A stretch of DNA of 64,000 nucleotides from Dinghuibacter silviterrae (GTDB lineage Bacteria > Bacteroidota > Bacteroidia > Chitinophagales > Chitinophagaceae): the NCBI RefSeq assembly GCF_004366355.1, contig NZ_SODV01000001.1, positions 2,108,001 to 2,172,000 of the forward strand, in the 5' to 3' direction. How positions within the stretch are numbered: position 1 is the first letter of the stretch; every line of letters begins with the position of its first letter. A program made the position numbers and the translations under genes. Below are positions 1 to 8,603 of this stretch, one piece after another. Below the pieces are notes generated by a model, which saw only the letters and a list, made by a program, of their open reading frames with translations, searched no databases and was not told the origin of the DNA.

Positions 1-1530
1 GACGAGAAATACCAGACGCTTTCCGCTTCCGCCAACGGGTTACCCGACGGGGTCGAACAGATCGACGCCGCGGCGGGCGCCCGGAGCAACGGGGGCAATG
101 CCAACGAAAACACGCTCCTCTCCTGGCTCGGACGGGTCATATATACATACGACCAGCGCTACTTATTGACCGCCAGCTTCAGGAGGGATGGTTCCTCCCG
201 GTTCAGCCCGTCGAACCGGTATGGTAACTTTCCTTCCCTGGCCGTCGGTTGGAACATTTCCAACGAGTCGTTTTTTAGCAGCCTCCGTTCGATGATCACG
301 TCCTGGAAGGTCCGGGGCAGCTATGGGGTGTTGGGCAACCAGGAAGTGGGGAACTACCAGTACTTAGCCGCCATCGCTTCCAACGTGGACTACGTCAGCG
401 GTTCGACACCCACCCGCTGGACCGGCGCCATCCAGCAGGCGTTCGCGGATCCCAACATTAAATGGGAGACCTCCAAGACGTCGGACGTGGGGACGGACAT
501 GACCTTCCTGAACAACCGCCTCAGCCTGACCGCCGACTATTACTATAAAAAAACGTCCGACCTGTTGTTACAGGTACCCATCCCGGGTTCAGCCGGGTCG
601 ACGTCGAATCCTTATGTCAACGCCGGGTCCATCATGAATAAGGGGATCGAGCTGGCGCTGTCCTACAACGGCAACGTGGGGGCTTTCAAGTACAACGTCT
701 ACGGTACTTTTGCCACGAACAAAAACAAAGTCCTCGCCTTAGGCACGGGAACCCAGCAAATCATCGGCGGGCAGCCCACCCTGCACGGGGAAGGTACCAC
801 GACCACCCAAGTTGGGGGAGAGGTCGGCGCCTTTTACCTGATCAAGACCGCGGGGATCTTTAATTCACAGGCGGAGATCAATGCCTATACGGACAAGGCA
901 GGCAACCTCATCCAGCCGAATGCCCAGCCCGGTGACATCAAATTCGTAGACGCCAACGGGGACGGCGTGATTTCCGACGGTGACAAGGTGTACGCCGGCA
1001 GCCCCAACCCGAAATTCGCCTATGGCCTGGGGGCCAACCTGGCCTGGAAAGGTTTTGATTTTGCGGTGTATTTCCAGGGCACTTATGGCAACAAGATCTA
1101 CAACGGCTTCCGGATGGACCTGGATGGGATGAACCTGGAAATGAACTATTCCAAGGCCACGCTCAATGCCTGGACACCGACGCACCATACCGATTTCCCC
1201 AGGGCGGTGATCGACGACCCCAACTATAACGGACGGGTATCCGACCGCTTCCTGGAAAACGGGTCTTACCTCCGGTGCAAGACCCTCCAGGTCGGCTACA
1301 ACATCAGCCCGGGCTTTTTGCAACGCGCCTCCATCAACACCTTCCGGGTGTATGCGGGCGCCGACAACCTGTTCACCGTGACGAAGTATTCCGGTTTCAA
1401 CCCCGACCTGGGCCGTTCCGGGAACATCATCAACAATACAGGATCCATCCTTGACCGGGGTGTTGACTTCAGCTTTGCCAACTACCCGCTCGCGCGGACT
1501 TTGACGCTGGGAATTCAATTGTCATTCTAA
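1..1530 (+). CDS. SusC/RagA-type TonB-dependent outer membrane transporter, C-terminal part
   Basis: The frame is open from base 1, so the N-terminus lies outside the window; 509 residues are visible. The segment is the C-terminal part of a SusC-like beta-barrel: it has the AxFRRDGSSRF strand, the WKVRGSYGVLGNQE strand, the GDIKFVDANGDGVISDGD turn and a final aromatic-ended strand (LTLGIQLSF). SusC proteins import glycans or peptides across the outer membrane with TonB energy and a SusD lid. The SusD partner starts 10 bp after the stop codon, so the two are surely co-transcribed. The substrate cannot be told from this part. Confidence 0.95.
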   Translation, partial: DEKYQTLSASANGLPDGVEQIDAAAGARSNGGNANENTLLSWLGRVIYTYDQRYLLTASFRRDGSSRFSPSNRYGNFPSLAVGWNISNESFFSSLRSMITSWKVRGSYGVLGNQEVGNYQYLAAIASNVDYVSGSTPTRWTGAIQQAFADPNIKWETSKTSDVGTDMTFLNNRLSLTADYYYKKTSDLLLQVPIPGSAGSTSNPYVNAGSIMNKGIELALSYNGNVGAFKYNVYGTFATNKNKVLALGTGTQQIIGGQPTLHGEGTTTTQVGGEVGAFYLIKTAGIFNSQAEINAYTDKAGNLIQPNAQPGDIKFVDANGDGVISDGDKVYAGSPNPKFAYGLGANLAWKGFDFAVYFQGTYGNKIYNGFRMDLDGMNLEMNYSKATLNAWTPTHHTDFPRAVIDDPNYNGRVSDRFLENGSYLRCKTLQVGYNISPGFLQRASINTFRVYAGADNLFTVTKYSGFNPDLGRSGNIINNTGSILDRGVDFSFANYPLARTLTLGIQLSF

Positions 1531-1540
1531 AAAAGAGTGT

Positions 1541-3082
1541 ATGCAAAAAATATTTCTTGCCGCAGCCGTCGTGTTACTGGCGGGCAGTTGCTCCAAATCG
1601 ACACTGAACCTTCAAAACCCCAACCAGATCACCACCGGCACGTTCTGGAAGACCGAGAACGACGTTCTGAGTGCCATGGCCGCGACCTACAATTCCCTAA
1701 GGAGCACCAACAACAGCGGGATCTGGTCCGTGCGGGGCACCGAGCTGACCAACGGCCGCGGGGACGACTTCTTTATCCGTAACGACGTGGCCGACTTGTA
1801 CAAGCTGTCGACCTTTACCAATGCCCCCGACAACGGGGTCGTCGACGCCCTTTGGAATTGTTGTTACCAGGGGATCTTTAGCGCCAACCAGATCATCGCG
1901 TATACCCCCGGCATCAGCAGCATCGACCCCACCACCCAGGGGCAACTGATCGGAGAGGCACGGTTCCTTCGCGGGGTGTTTTACTTTTTCCTTGCATCAA
2001 ACTTTGGTGATGTCCCTCTGCACCTGACCGTGCCCGTGACCCAGTCCGATTATTATGTGGCCAAGTCGCCCCAGGCGGACGTCTGGAAACAAATCGACAG
2101 TGACTTCATCGCGGCCGCCGCGGTCCTGCCCACCTCCTATCCGTCTCAGTGGGTGGGACGTGCCACCCAGGGCGCCGCCATCGCCTATTTGGGGAAGTCT
2201 TATATCTACCAGAACGACTGGGCCGACGCCGAAGCCACGCTGACAAAGATCATGAGCGGACAGTACAGCCTCATGCCCGTTTTTGCAGACAACTTCGACG
2301 TCGCCCATGGGAACAACGCCGAGTCGGTTTTTGAAATCCAGGTGGCCGACGTCGGGGGCACCAACCCCTGGACCTCCGGCGCCAACGAGTCCCTGGGGCT
2401 GACGACGGCGCAGGAATTCGCCCCGGCCCAGGTGTCCGGCTGGTTCGAGCTGTACCCCACCGACAAACTGTACAACGAATTCCAAAAAGAGAAAACGACC
2501 GCGGGGAACTTTGACCCCCGGATGGTGGAAACCCTGGTGTGGCAAAGTGAATCGGCCACGGGGGGCGGTGTGACGCAGTTTTATCAATTGCCGATTTCCA
2601 CTTTTTTCCCCACCGAATTCGGATTTTCTTCCCGGATCAAAAAATACCAGAATTACGGCCAGTCCAACGAGGTCACCGGCTCTAACGGAGGCAATTATAC
2701 GTCCAGCATCGACGAACGCGCTTACCGGTATGCCGATGTATTGTTGTTCCACGCCGAGGCCGTCACGATGCAGGGCCGGCCGCAGAATGCGTATACGGAC
2801 CTCAACGCGATCCGCGAACGCGCCTCTTTAGCCGACCTTCCCGCCGGGTATACCCAGGCCCAGATGATGGCGGAGATCCAGCACCAGCGGATGATCGAAT
2901 TTGCCCGGGAAGGCTACCGCTTTTATGACCTCCGGCGTTGGGGTCTGTTGCAAACGGCCATGGCCAACACCGACAAGCCAGGGGCGCAGTTCTATGTGCC
3001 CGGGAAGTTCGATTACTTTCCCATACCCCAGGCGGAGCTTGATGCCAATCCAAAGATGGTGCAGAACCCTGCGTGGCAATAA
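1541..3082 (+). CDS. SusD/RagB-family surface nutrient-binding lipoprotein
   Basis: 513 residues. The N-terminus is a lipoprotein signal (hydrophobic run, then AGSCSK) followed by the SusD start pattern LNLQNPNQITTGTFWKTENDVLSAMAA. The middle carries TPR-like helices (FLRGVFYFFLASNFGDVPL) and the C-terminus ends with the family signature RFYDLRRWG and FPIPQAELDANP. SusD proteins sit on the cell surface as the lid of the SusC barrel. The gene follows the partial SusC by 10 bp and is followed by a strong terminator hairpin. The substrate is unknown. Confidence 0.95.
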   Translation: MQKIFLAAAVVLLAGSCSKSTLNLQNPNQITTGTFWKTENDVLSAMAATYNSLRSTNNSGIWSVRGTELTNGRGDDFFIRNDVADLYKLSTFTNAPDNGVVDALWNCCYQGIFSANQIIAYTPGISSIDPTTQGQLIGEARFLRGVFYFFLASNFGDVPLHLTVPVTQSDYYVAKSPQADVWKQIDSDFIAAAAVLPTSYPSQWVGRATQGAAIAYLGKSYIYQNDWADAEATLTKIMSGQYSLMPVFADNFDVAHGNNAESVFEIQVADVGGTNPWTSGANESLGLTTAQEFAPAQVSGWFELYPTDKLYNEFQKEKTTAGNFDPRMVETLVWQSESATGGGVTQFYQLPISTFFPTEFGFSSRIKKYQNYGQSNEVTGSNGGNYTSSIDERAYRYADVLLFHAEAVTMQGRPQNAYTDLNAIRERASLADLPAGYTQAQMMAEIQHQRMIEFAREGYRFYDLRRWGLLQTAMANTDKPGAQFYVPGKFDYFPIPQAELDANPKMVQNPAWQ

Positions 3083-3122
3083 GTCGAAGCGTTTTGCCGT
3101 ACCTCTGCCTCCTTACACAGAA

Positions 3123-3148
3123 AGGGCGCCTCCGGGCGCCCTATTTTT
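3123..3148 (+). terminator. Rho-independent terminator after susD
   Basis: An 8-bp perfect stem AGGGCGCC (3123-3130) and GGCGCCCT (3135-3142) with a TCCG loop is followed by ATTTTTG. It lies 40 bp after the SusD stop and should end the SusC/SusD transcript. The same GGCGCC-based stem recurs at 4350-4368. Confidence 0.8.
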
Positions 3149-3316
3149 GTACACAACCGGACAGAATTCGTCCGGAAGCGAACACTTTTGAAAACCCAAC
3201 GTCCTGTTAATTAACTTGACTATCAATTAGTTGTGTATTTGTTTTGATTTTGGCAGCCCTTTGGCATTGTATACCATATCAAACAAACAATAACACAAAC
3301 ACAAAAAAGTATAGTC

Positions 3317-3763
3317 ATGAAAAAGCTTTTCGCCTTCGTTCTCGCCGCCACGGTTACTACCGGTTCCGCTTTTGCTTCTACCGGGTCGCCCGCTAACACA
3401 ACCGACACCAAAGCCGTCGCCAATTTCAAAGCCGATTACAACGACGTCAGCGCCGTTTGGAACGTCAACAGCAACTACAGCGAAGTCCTGTTCTTCTGGC
3501 ACAACACCATTATGGATGCCTATTATGACAAGGACGGGAACCTCGTCGGTACCTTCCACAACATAAAGGCTACCGAATTGCCGCAGGACACACAACACCA
3601 GATCGCCACCTGGTACAAAAAGTATACGGTAAAAGACGCTGTAGTGATGGAAAAAGACGGTGAAGACCCCGTATACTACGTTACGGTCGAAAGCCCCGCC
3701 CACATCCGGATCCTGGAAGTGAAGAGCGACGGGTCGATCAATGAGTTCAAAACAATACGTTAA
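3317..3763 (+). CDS. Small secreted protein, PepSY-like fold suspected
   Basis: 148 residues with a clear Sec signal peptide (MKKLFAFVLAATVTTGSAFA). The mature part has no catalytic motif that I recognise. Its layout (short hydrophilic N-terminus, then alternating strands such as VLFFWHNTIMDAYYDKDGNLVGTF and a lysine-rich end) resembles the small secreted PepSY-like or BLIP-like proteins common in this phylum; that is inference. It is a single-gene unit, bounded upstream by the susD terminator and downstream by its own terminator. The 235-bp region before it is AT-rich, as expected of a promoter region. Confidence 0.7.
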   Translation: MKKLFAFVLAATVTTGSAFASTGSPANTTDTKAVANFKADYNDVSAVWNVNSNYSEVLFFWHNTIMDAYYDKDGNLVGTFHNIKATELPQDTQHQIATWYKKYTVKDAVVMEKDGEDPVYYVTVESPAHIRILEVKSDGSINEFKTIR

Positions 3764-3790
3764 TCTCTGAATGACTAATAGCCATGATCT

Positions 3791-3824
3791 GACCAACCCA
3801 TATTTATGGGTTGGTCTATTTTTT
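3791..3824 (+). terminator. Strong terminator between convergent genes
   Basis: An 11-bp perfect stem GACCAACCCAT (3791-3801) and ATGGGTTGGTC (3806-3816) with an ATTT loop is followed by TATTTTTT. It ends the gene at 3317-3763. The T tract overlaps the stop of the convergent gene that ends at 3823. Confidence 0.9.
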
Positions 3825-4242
3825 AGGGATACTTTACCTTAACCTTCAGGTAGGTGTTGACGACAATCCCGTGTTGCTTCGCCGGTATCCACCCCTTGGT
3901 ATGGTTGATAAAATCCGCCGCGACCTCCGCCAGGCGGCTGTTGCCCATCGTCAGCGCCCGCACGTTCCCCGCTGTTCCGTCGTACCACACCACGAATTCG
4001 AGCTCGCACTCTCCCATGGACGCGATGCCGTCGTCATCGATGGACGCGCTGTTCCGTTTGACGGCGCTTTTCAGGTCGCGGACCCAGGCCTGGGCGCCGC
4101 CGGGGTAGACCGGGAGGGTGTCCACTTTGCGTAGGATCTGCGTCCGGTCCTGGGTGTGGGGGCTGATGAGCAGGGTGTCTGCTTTTTGGGCATAAGTATG
4201 CAAGGCACAGCCGAGAATGAGTAAGGTGAGCAGGCGTCTCAT
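3823..4242 (-). CDS. Small exported protein with a TonB C-terminal-like domain
   Basis: 139 residues with a signal peptide (MRRLLTLLILGCALHTYAQ). The sequence YPGGAQAWVRDLKSAVKRN resembles the start of the TonB C-terminal fold (family pattern FPGGxxAxxxFL), and ECELEFVVWYDGTAGNVRAL and WIPAKQHGIVVNTYLKVKVKYP match later strands. TonB-domain proteins of this size are frequent in Bacteroidota. This one lacks the N-terminal membrane anchor and proline-rich spacer of a working TonB, so energy transfer is doubtful. It is a lone gene; its 3' end meets the terminator of the convergent neighbour. Confidence 0.65.
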   Translation of the reverse strand: MRRLLTLLILGCALHTYAQKADTLLISPHTQDRTQILRKVDTLPVYPGGAQAWVRDLKSAVKRNSASIDDDGIASMGECELEFVVWYDGTAGNVRALTMGNSRLAEVAADFINHTKGWIPAKQHGIVVNTYLKVKVKYP

Positions 4243-4280
4243 GGTGAAAGGAATGGACTACGAATGTAACCATTTATTGA

Positions 4281-4325
4281 GTTGCGGCGGCGGCCTAAGC
4301 GGACAATTTAGGCCGCCGCCGCAAC
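4281..4325. repeat. Perfect 18-bp inverted repeat
   Basis: The arms at 4281-4298 (starting GTTGCGGCGG) and 4308-4325 are exact reverse complements with a 9-nt loop. Arms of this length and GC content form a very stable hairpin on either strand. It lies in the 124-bp gap between the efflux adaptor and the TonB-like gene, with no T tract beside it. Confidence 0.9.
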
Positions 4326-4338
4326 ACCGCTTATGATG

Positions 4339-4368
4339 GCCCTTCGGGCAGGGCGCCCCTGGCGCCCT
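4339..4368 (-). terminator. Tandem hairpins at the end of the efflux operon
   Basis: GCCC-TTC-GGGC (4339-4349) is followed at once by the 8-bp stem AGGGCGCC / GGCGCCCT (4350-4357 and 4361-4368), which overlaps the adaptor stop codon at 4367-4369. With the 18-bp hairpin at 4281-4325 this makes three stacked stems. No U tract follows, so classical intrinsic termination is uncertain. Confidence 0.5.
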
Positions 4369-5449
4369 ATGGTTGTACCCGCACTGGTGTGCCATTTTTC
4401 AATTCATCCGTCGCCCCCGCGACAATCCGGTCCCCTTCCCTCAGATCGCCATAGATTTCTATGCGCCCGGAAGCCTCCCTTCCTTTTTGTACGTCAACCC
4501 AGGAAGCCAAACCATCCGAAACCCGGATCACGAAAGTCCCTTCAGAATTCCCCGTCACGGCCGAAGTGGGCACGATGAACCGGGGATGCCCGTTGGTCAT
4601 GTCGATGGTCACCTGGGCAAACATCCCGGGCAACAGGGTTTTGTCGTTGCCGGACACGTCCATCTGTAATTGTTCGGTCCGCAGCTGGGGGTCCAGACTG
4701 CCGGCCATGCGCGCGACAGTGGCCGCAAAAGAACGCCCCGGCAATGTCTGCACCGTAAAATGAACGGTATCGTTTTCGTGAAAATATACGGTGGCCGCCT
4801 CCGGAACCGCAATGACCAGGCGCAGCCGGGCCTGTTCCTGGAGGGTCATCAGCGGAAGGGTGGAACCCTTTCCCGCGGGCCCCGCGTACGCGCCGGGGTA
4901 CATGCCGAGTGCGCTGATAACGCCATCGAAAGGAGCCCTTACGGAAAGGTATTGCTGAAGATCGGCCGATCCCTGGTAGCGGGACCTGGCGGCGGCGAGG
5001 TTGGCGCTGTCGGACCCCATTTTTGCTTTGGCGACATCCAGTTCATTGGGAGAAATGGTGCCGGGGATCTTGCTGGTGGCGTATAACCGCTCATACGTTG
5101 CCTTGCTGGCGCGGTAAAGGGCCTCCTGTGTGTGCAAAAGGGCCGCGGACTCGTCGGTGGCTGCCTCCAGCTCCGGCGCCTCCAGCGTCGCCAGCAACTG
5201 GCCCTGATGGACCTTGCTCCCCACGTCGACGAATACCGCCTTTACAAAACTGTTGACCTTGGCATACAGGTCCACGGACTGGTAGGGGAGCAACTGACCG
5301 GGCAAGGTCATGGTGGTGGTGAGTTGGCCCTTTTGTATGGGGATGACGTGGACCGCGACCGTATCCGGTGCGGTGATGGCCGGGGCGGCAGGGGCTCCCC
5401 CGCAAGCGTAAAGAAGGAGCAGGGATGCAAGAAAATACAGCTTGTTCAT
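4367..5449 (-). CDS. RND efflux periplasmic adaptor (membrane fusion lipoprotein)
   Basis: 360 residues from the ATG at 5449. A start 15 codons upstream is possible, but that stretch has no signal character, whereas MNKLYFLASLLLLYACGG gives a perfect lipobox. The lipoyl-like half motif (LYAKVNSFVKAVFVDVGSKVHQGQLL), a helical hairpin, the second half (LSVRAPFDGVISAL) and a beta-barrel domain (LLPGMFAQVTIDM) follow in normal order. It is the last gene of the operon TolC-pump-adaptor, 4 bp after the pump stop. It should link the inner membrane pump to the outer membrane channel. The exported compound is unknown. Confidence 0.92.
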   Translation of the reverse strand: MNKLYFLASLLLLYACGGAPAAPAITAPDTVAVHVIPIQKGQLTTTMTLPGQLLPYQSVDLYAKVNSFVKAVFVDVGSKVHQGQLLATLEAPELEAATDESAALLHTQEALYRASKATYERLYATSKIPGTISPNELDVAKAKMGSDSANLAAARSRYQGSADLQQYLSVRAPFDGVISALGMYPGAYAGPAGKGSTLPLMTLQEQARLRLVIAVPEAATVYFHENDTVHFTVQTLPGRSFAATVARMAGSLDPQLRTEQLQMDVSGNDKTLLPGMFAQVTIDMTNGHPRFIVPTSAVTGNSEGTFVIRVSDGLASWVDVQKGREASGRIEIYGDLREGDRIVAGATDELKNGTPVRVQP

Positions 5450-5453
5450 CGTA

Positions 5454-8400
5454 TTAATGTTTTGCAGGTTCGAAATGAATACTATGGTTGTCATCGGGGT
5501 CGAGCGAAACAGACGCCAGGGACGCTTTCCGTCTTACCCGGTAAAAGATCAGCGGTAGAAAAAGGATGGAAGCAATGGTAGAGGCGGCCAGACCGCCGAT
5601 GACGGCGCGACCGAGGGGTGCGCTTTGGGCGCCCTCTCCCCAACCGGAAGCCATGGGGATCATACCCACGATCATGCTGATGCTGGTCATCAGGATGGGC
5701 CGGAGACGCAAGCCGATGGCGCGAAGGGCCGCCTCGGCGGCGTCGGCCCCGGTCTTCCGGATCTCCTCGGCATTGGTCACGAGTAAGATGGCATTCGCGA
5801 CCGAAACGCCCACGGACATGATGATGCCCATGTAGGATTGGAGGTTGAGGGTGGAACCGGTGGCCAGCAGCAGCAGCAGGGACCCCGTGAGCACGGCGGG
5901 TACGGCCGAAAGGACAGCCAGCGACAAGGGGAAGGACTGGTAGTTGGCCGCGAGCATCAGCAACAGGACCACCACGGTAATGATCAGCCCCGTTTGCAGG
6001 CTGCCCAGGGTCTGGGTCAGGAGGTCGGTAAGCCCGCGGGTTTCGACGGATACGCCCCGGGGCGGCGGACCCACGGACCGGATGGCCTGGCGCACAGCGG
6101 TGGCCGCCGTGCCCAGGTCCTTCCGGTAGATATTGGCGCCGATCAACAAGAACCGGGTCGCGCCCTGGCGGTCGTATTCGCCGACGACCTGGCTTTGCGT
6201 CAAGGTCGCGACGTCACCCAGCACCGGGCGTGGTTGATCGGGACGGACGGGGATGGCGGCCAGGTCGCTTACGCTGCCGATGGCCGTCTGCGGTACCTCG
6301 ACTTGGACTTCATAGGAATTGGCATTCCTTTGGTCGAGCCAAAGCATCTTTTGGGTATACCGGCTGGAAGAAGTCGCCTCCGTCAGGGAATTGGATACGT
6401 CGGTCATAGTGAGTCCGAACTGTTTGACCTTGTCGCGGTCGATGTCGATTTGTACCGCGGGATTGTGGAGCTGTTCCTTTAGCGCGACGTCCCGCAGAAA
6501 CGGCACCTTCGCGAGCGCCGTCTCCAGTTTCTGCGCATAAGCCTGGCTGGCGTTGAGGTCGGGTCCCATCACGGCGACTTCGATCGGGGTGGAAGCTCCC
6601 TGGCTCATGATTTTGTCGGTGAGGTTGATAGGCTCGTAGGATAAAGTGACCTCCGGCATGGCCTTGTGCAGGGCGTTCCGGTAGCGTTCTTCCAGTTCGC
6701 CCACGTCTTCTTTGTAAGAGGGTTTCATGCCGACCTGCATCAGGATTTCGTTGGAACCGCTGGTAAACAGGATGATCGGCAGCGTAGGGAAAGAAGGGGG
6801 TTGCTGGCCCGCAAACGCGGAAATAATGTCCACGTTTTGCTTCCCGCCCACCACCTGGTAAAGAACCTCCTGGGCCTTGAGCAAGGTGGCCTCGGTTTGC
6901 TCCAGCCGGGTTCCTTCAGGTGCGCGGAGCCTTAGCTGGAACTGGCCGTCGTTGGGCGCAGGCAAAATATCCTTCCCGATCAGGGACGCCGTCAGACCGG
7001 CAAGCCCCAGCGACACCACAAAATAACCGGCGATGACCGCCCGGCTGTGCCGCATGGCTTTTTCCACAAGCCGGAGACAGCGATCCTTGAAGCGGTCAAA
7101 CGCACCCGGTCCCTTGGCGGTAACGTGTTTGTCTTTTAAAATCCAGTTGGACAAAACGGGCACCAGCGTTTGGGACAGCAAATAAGCCGGGATCATGGCA
7201 AACCCAACGGCCATGGACAGGGGCAGAAACATCCCCTGTGGGACACCGGTCATGAAAAAGGCAGGGGCGAAGACCGCCAGGGTAGCGAGCAGGATGAGCA
7301 ACTTCGGCAGGGCGATTTCGTGACAGGCGTCGGCCACGGCCCTCGCCCTTGATTTGCCCATTTCCTGGTGCCGGTGGACGTTCTCTATAGTTACCGTGGA
7401 TTCGTCCACCAGGATGCCGATGGCCAGCGCCAGGCCACCGAGGGTCATGATGTTGATGGTTTGTCCAAAGAGCTTTAACAACAAGGTGCTGGTGATCACG
7501 GACAAGGGGATGTTGAGGACGACGATCAAAGCGCTCCGTGGGTCCCGCAGGAAAAGAAGCACCATCAGCGAGGTCAGCAGCGCGCCGATACATCCTTCCA
7601 TGATCAGGCTCCGCACGGAGTCGATGACATACACGGACTGGTCAAACACGTATTTCAGTTGCACATCCGGAGGCAGGAGGCTTTGCATCCGGGGAATAGC
7701 AGCCTTTAGTCCTTGCACGACAGACCAGGTACTGGCGTTGGCGTTTTTGATGATCGGAATATAGATGGACCGCTTCCCGTTGATGTACGCAAAACCAGTG
7801 GTGATGTCGGCCCCATCCTCCACCGTCGCCACGTCTTTGATATAGATCGTGGCGCCGTTTTGATACAACAGGGGTATGCGGCCAAAATCAGGGATCGACG
7901 GGAGCACCGTATTGGTGGGCGTCAGGTAACTCGTGTTCCCGATGCTGATGGTCCCCGCGGGGGATATATGGCTGTTGTCCTGGATGGCGGCGGTGATCTG
8001 GTCGGGCGTAACGTTATGACTCCTCATAAGTCCGGGGTCTGCCTTGATCACCACGGTCCGCACGTTCCCGCCGATCGGCGGAGGGGAAGACAACCCGGGC
8101 ACCTGGGAGAACCCCGGACGCACCCACACGCTGGCCAGGTCCTGGAGCTCGTTGCCCGTCCGCGTAGGGCTGCTCAGCGTGAGTTGCCCCACCGGCAAGG
8201 TGGAGGCGTCAAAGCGGATGATAATGGGCGGCGGTGTTCCCGGCGGCATTTCGGCAAAGGCCCTGTTGGTCAGTGACGTGACTTCCGCCGCCGCCTGGGC
8301 CATGTTGGTGCCGCTGTAAAAACTCAGCTTGAGCATGCTCAGCCCCTGGATGTTGTTCGTCTGGATGGTTTTGATCCCGCTCACATACAGGTAAAGGTTC

Positions 8401-8603
8401 TGGTAGTTCGTTGCGACAAATCCTTCCATTTGCTGGGGAGACATGCCGCCATAAGGCTGAGATACATAGATCGTAGGGATGTCCAGAGACGGAAAGATGT
8501 CGATGTTGATCTGCGTGACCGCGATCAGCCCGAAAATGAGCAGGCTGGCGACCAGCACGATGACGGAGATGGGCTTCCGCAACGCAGAGGAGATCAGGTT
8601 CAT
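5454..8603 (-). CDS. RND-family multidrug efflux pump, inner membrane subunit
   Basis: 1049 residues from the ATG at 8603, which overlaps the TolC stop by ATGA and gives the normal start MNLISSALRKPISVIV. The 12-helix layout with two large periplasmic loops is intact. Family numbering helps here: the usual TM4 Asp-Asp pair is Asp-Glu (D400, E401 in GILVDESTVTIEN), and the TM10 lysine position (SAKNAIL in AcrB) is alanine (SVANAIL, about A936). The proton relay therefore differs from AcrB; related branches of the family have this form. Specificity (drug or metal) cannot be told; the adaptor is not metal-rich. Confidence 0.93.
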   Translation of the reverse strand: MNLISSALRKPISVIVLVASLLIFGLIAVTQINIDIFPSLDIPTIYVSQPYGGMSPQQMEGFVATNYQNLYLYVSGIKTIQTNNIQGLSMLKLSFYSGTNMAQAAAEVTSLTNRAFAEMPPGTPPPIIIRFDASTLPVGQLTLSSPTRTGNELQDLASVWVRPGFSQVPGLSSPPPIGGNVRTVVIKADPGLMRSHNVTPDQITAAIQDNSHISPAGTISIGNTSYLTPTNTVLPSIPDFGRIPLLYQNGATIYIKDVATVEDGADITTGFAYINGKRSIYIPIIKNANASTWSVVQGLKAAIPRMQSLLPPDVQLKYVFDQSVYVIDSVRSLIMEGCIGALLTSLMVLLFLRDPRSALIVVLNIPLSVITSTLLLKLFGQTINIMTLGGLALAIGILVDESTVTIENVHRHQEMGKSRARAVADACHEIALPKLLILLATLAVFAPAFFMTGVPQGMFLPLSMAVGFAMIPAYLLSQTLVPVLSNWILKDKHVTAKGPGAFDRFKDRCLRLVEKAMRHSRAVIAGYFVVSLGLAGLTASLIGKDILPAPNDGQFQLRLRAPEGTRLEQTEATLLKAQEVLYQVVGGKQNVDIISAFAGQQPPSFPTLPIILFTSGSNEILMQVGMKPSYKEDVGELEERYRNALHKAMPEVTLSYEPINLTDKIMSQGASTPIEVAVMGPDLNASQAYAQKLETALAKVPFLRDVALKEQLHNPAVQIDIDRDKVKQFGLTMTDVSNSLTEATSSSRYTQKMLWLDQRNANSYEVQVEVPQTAIGSVSDLAAIPVRPDQPRPVLGDVATLTQSQVVGEYDRQGATRFLLIGANIYRKDLGTAATAVRQAIRSVGPPPRGVSVETRGLTDLLTQTLGSLQTGLIITVVVLLLMLAANYQSFPLSLAVLSAVPAVLTGSLLLLLATGSTLNLQSYMGIIMSVGVSVANAILLVTNAEEIRKTGADAAEAALRAIGLRLRPILMTSISMIVGMIPMASGWGEGAQSAPLGRAVIGGLAASTIASILFLPLIFYRVRRKASLASVSLDPDDNHSIHFEPAKH

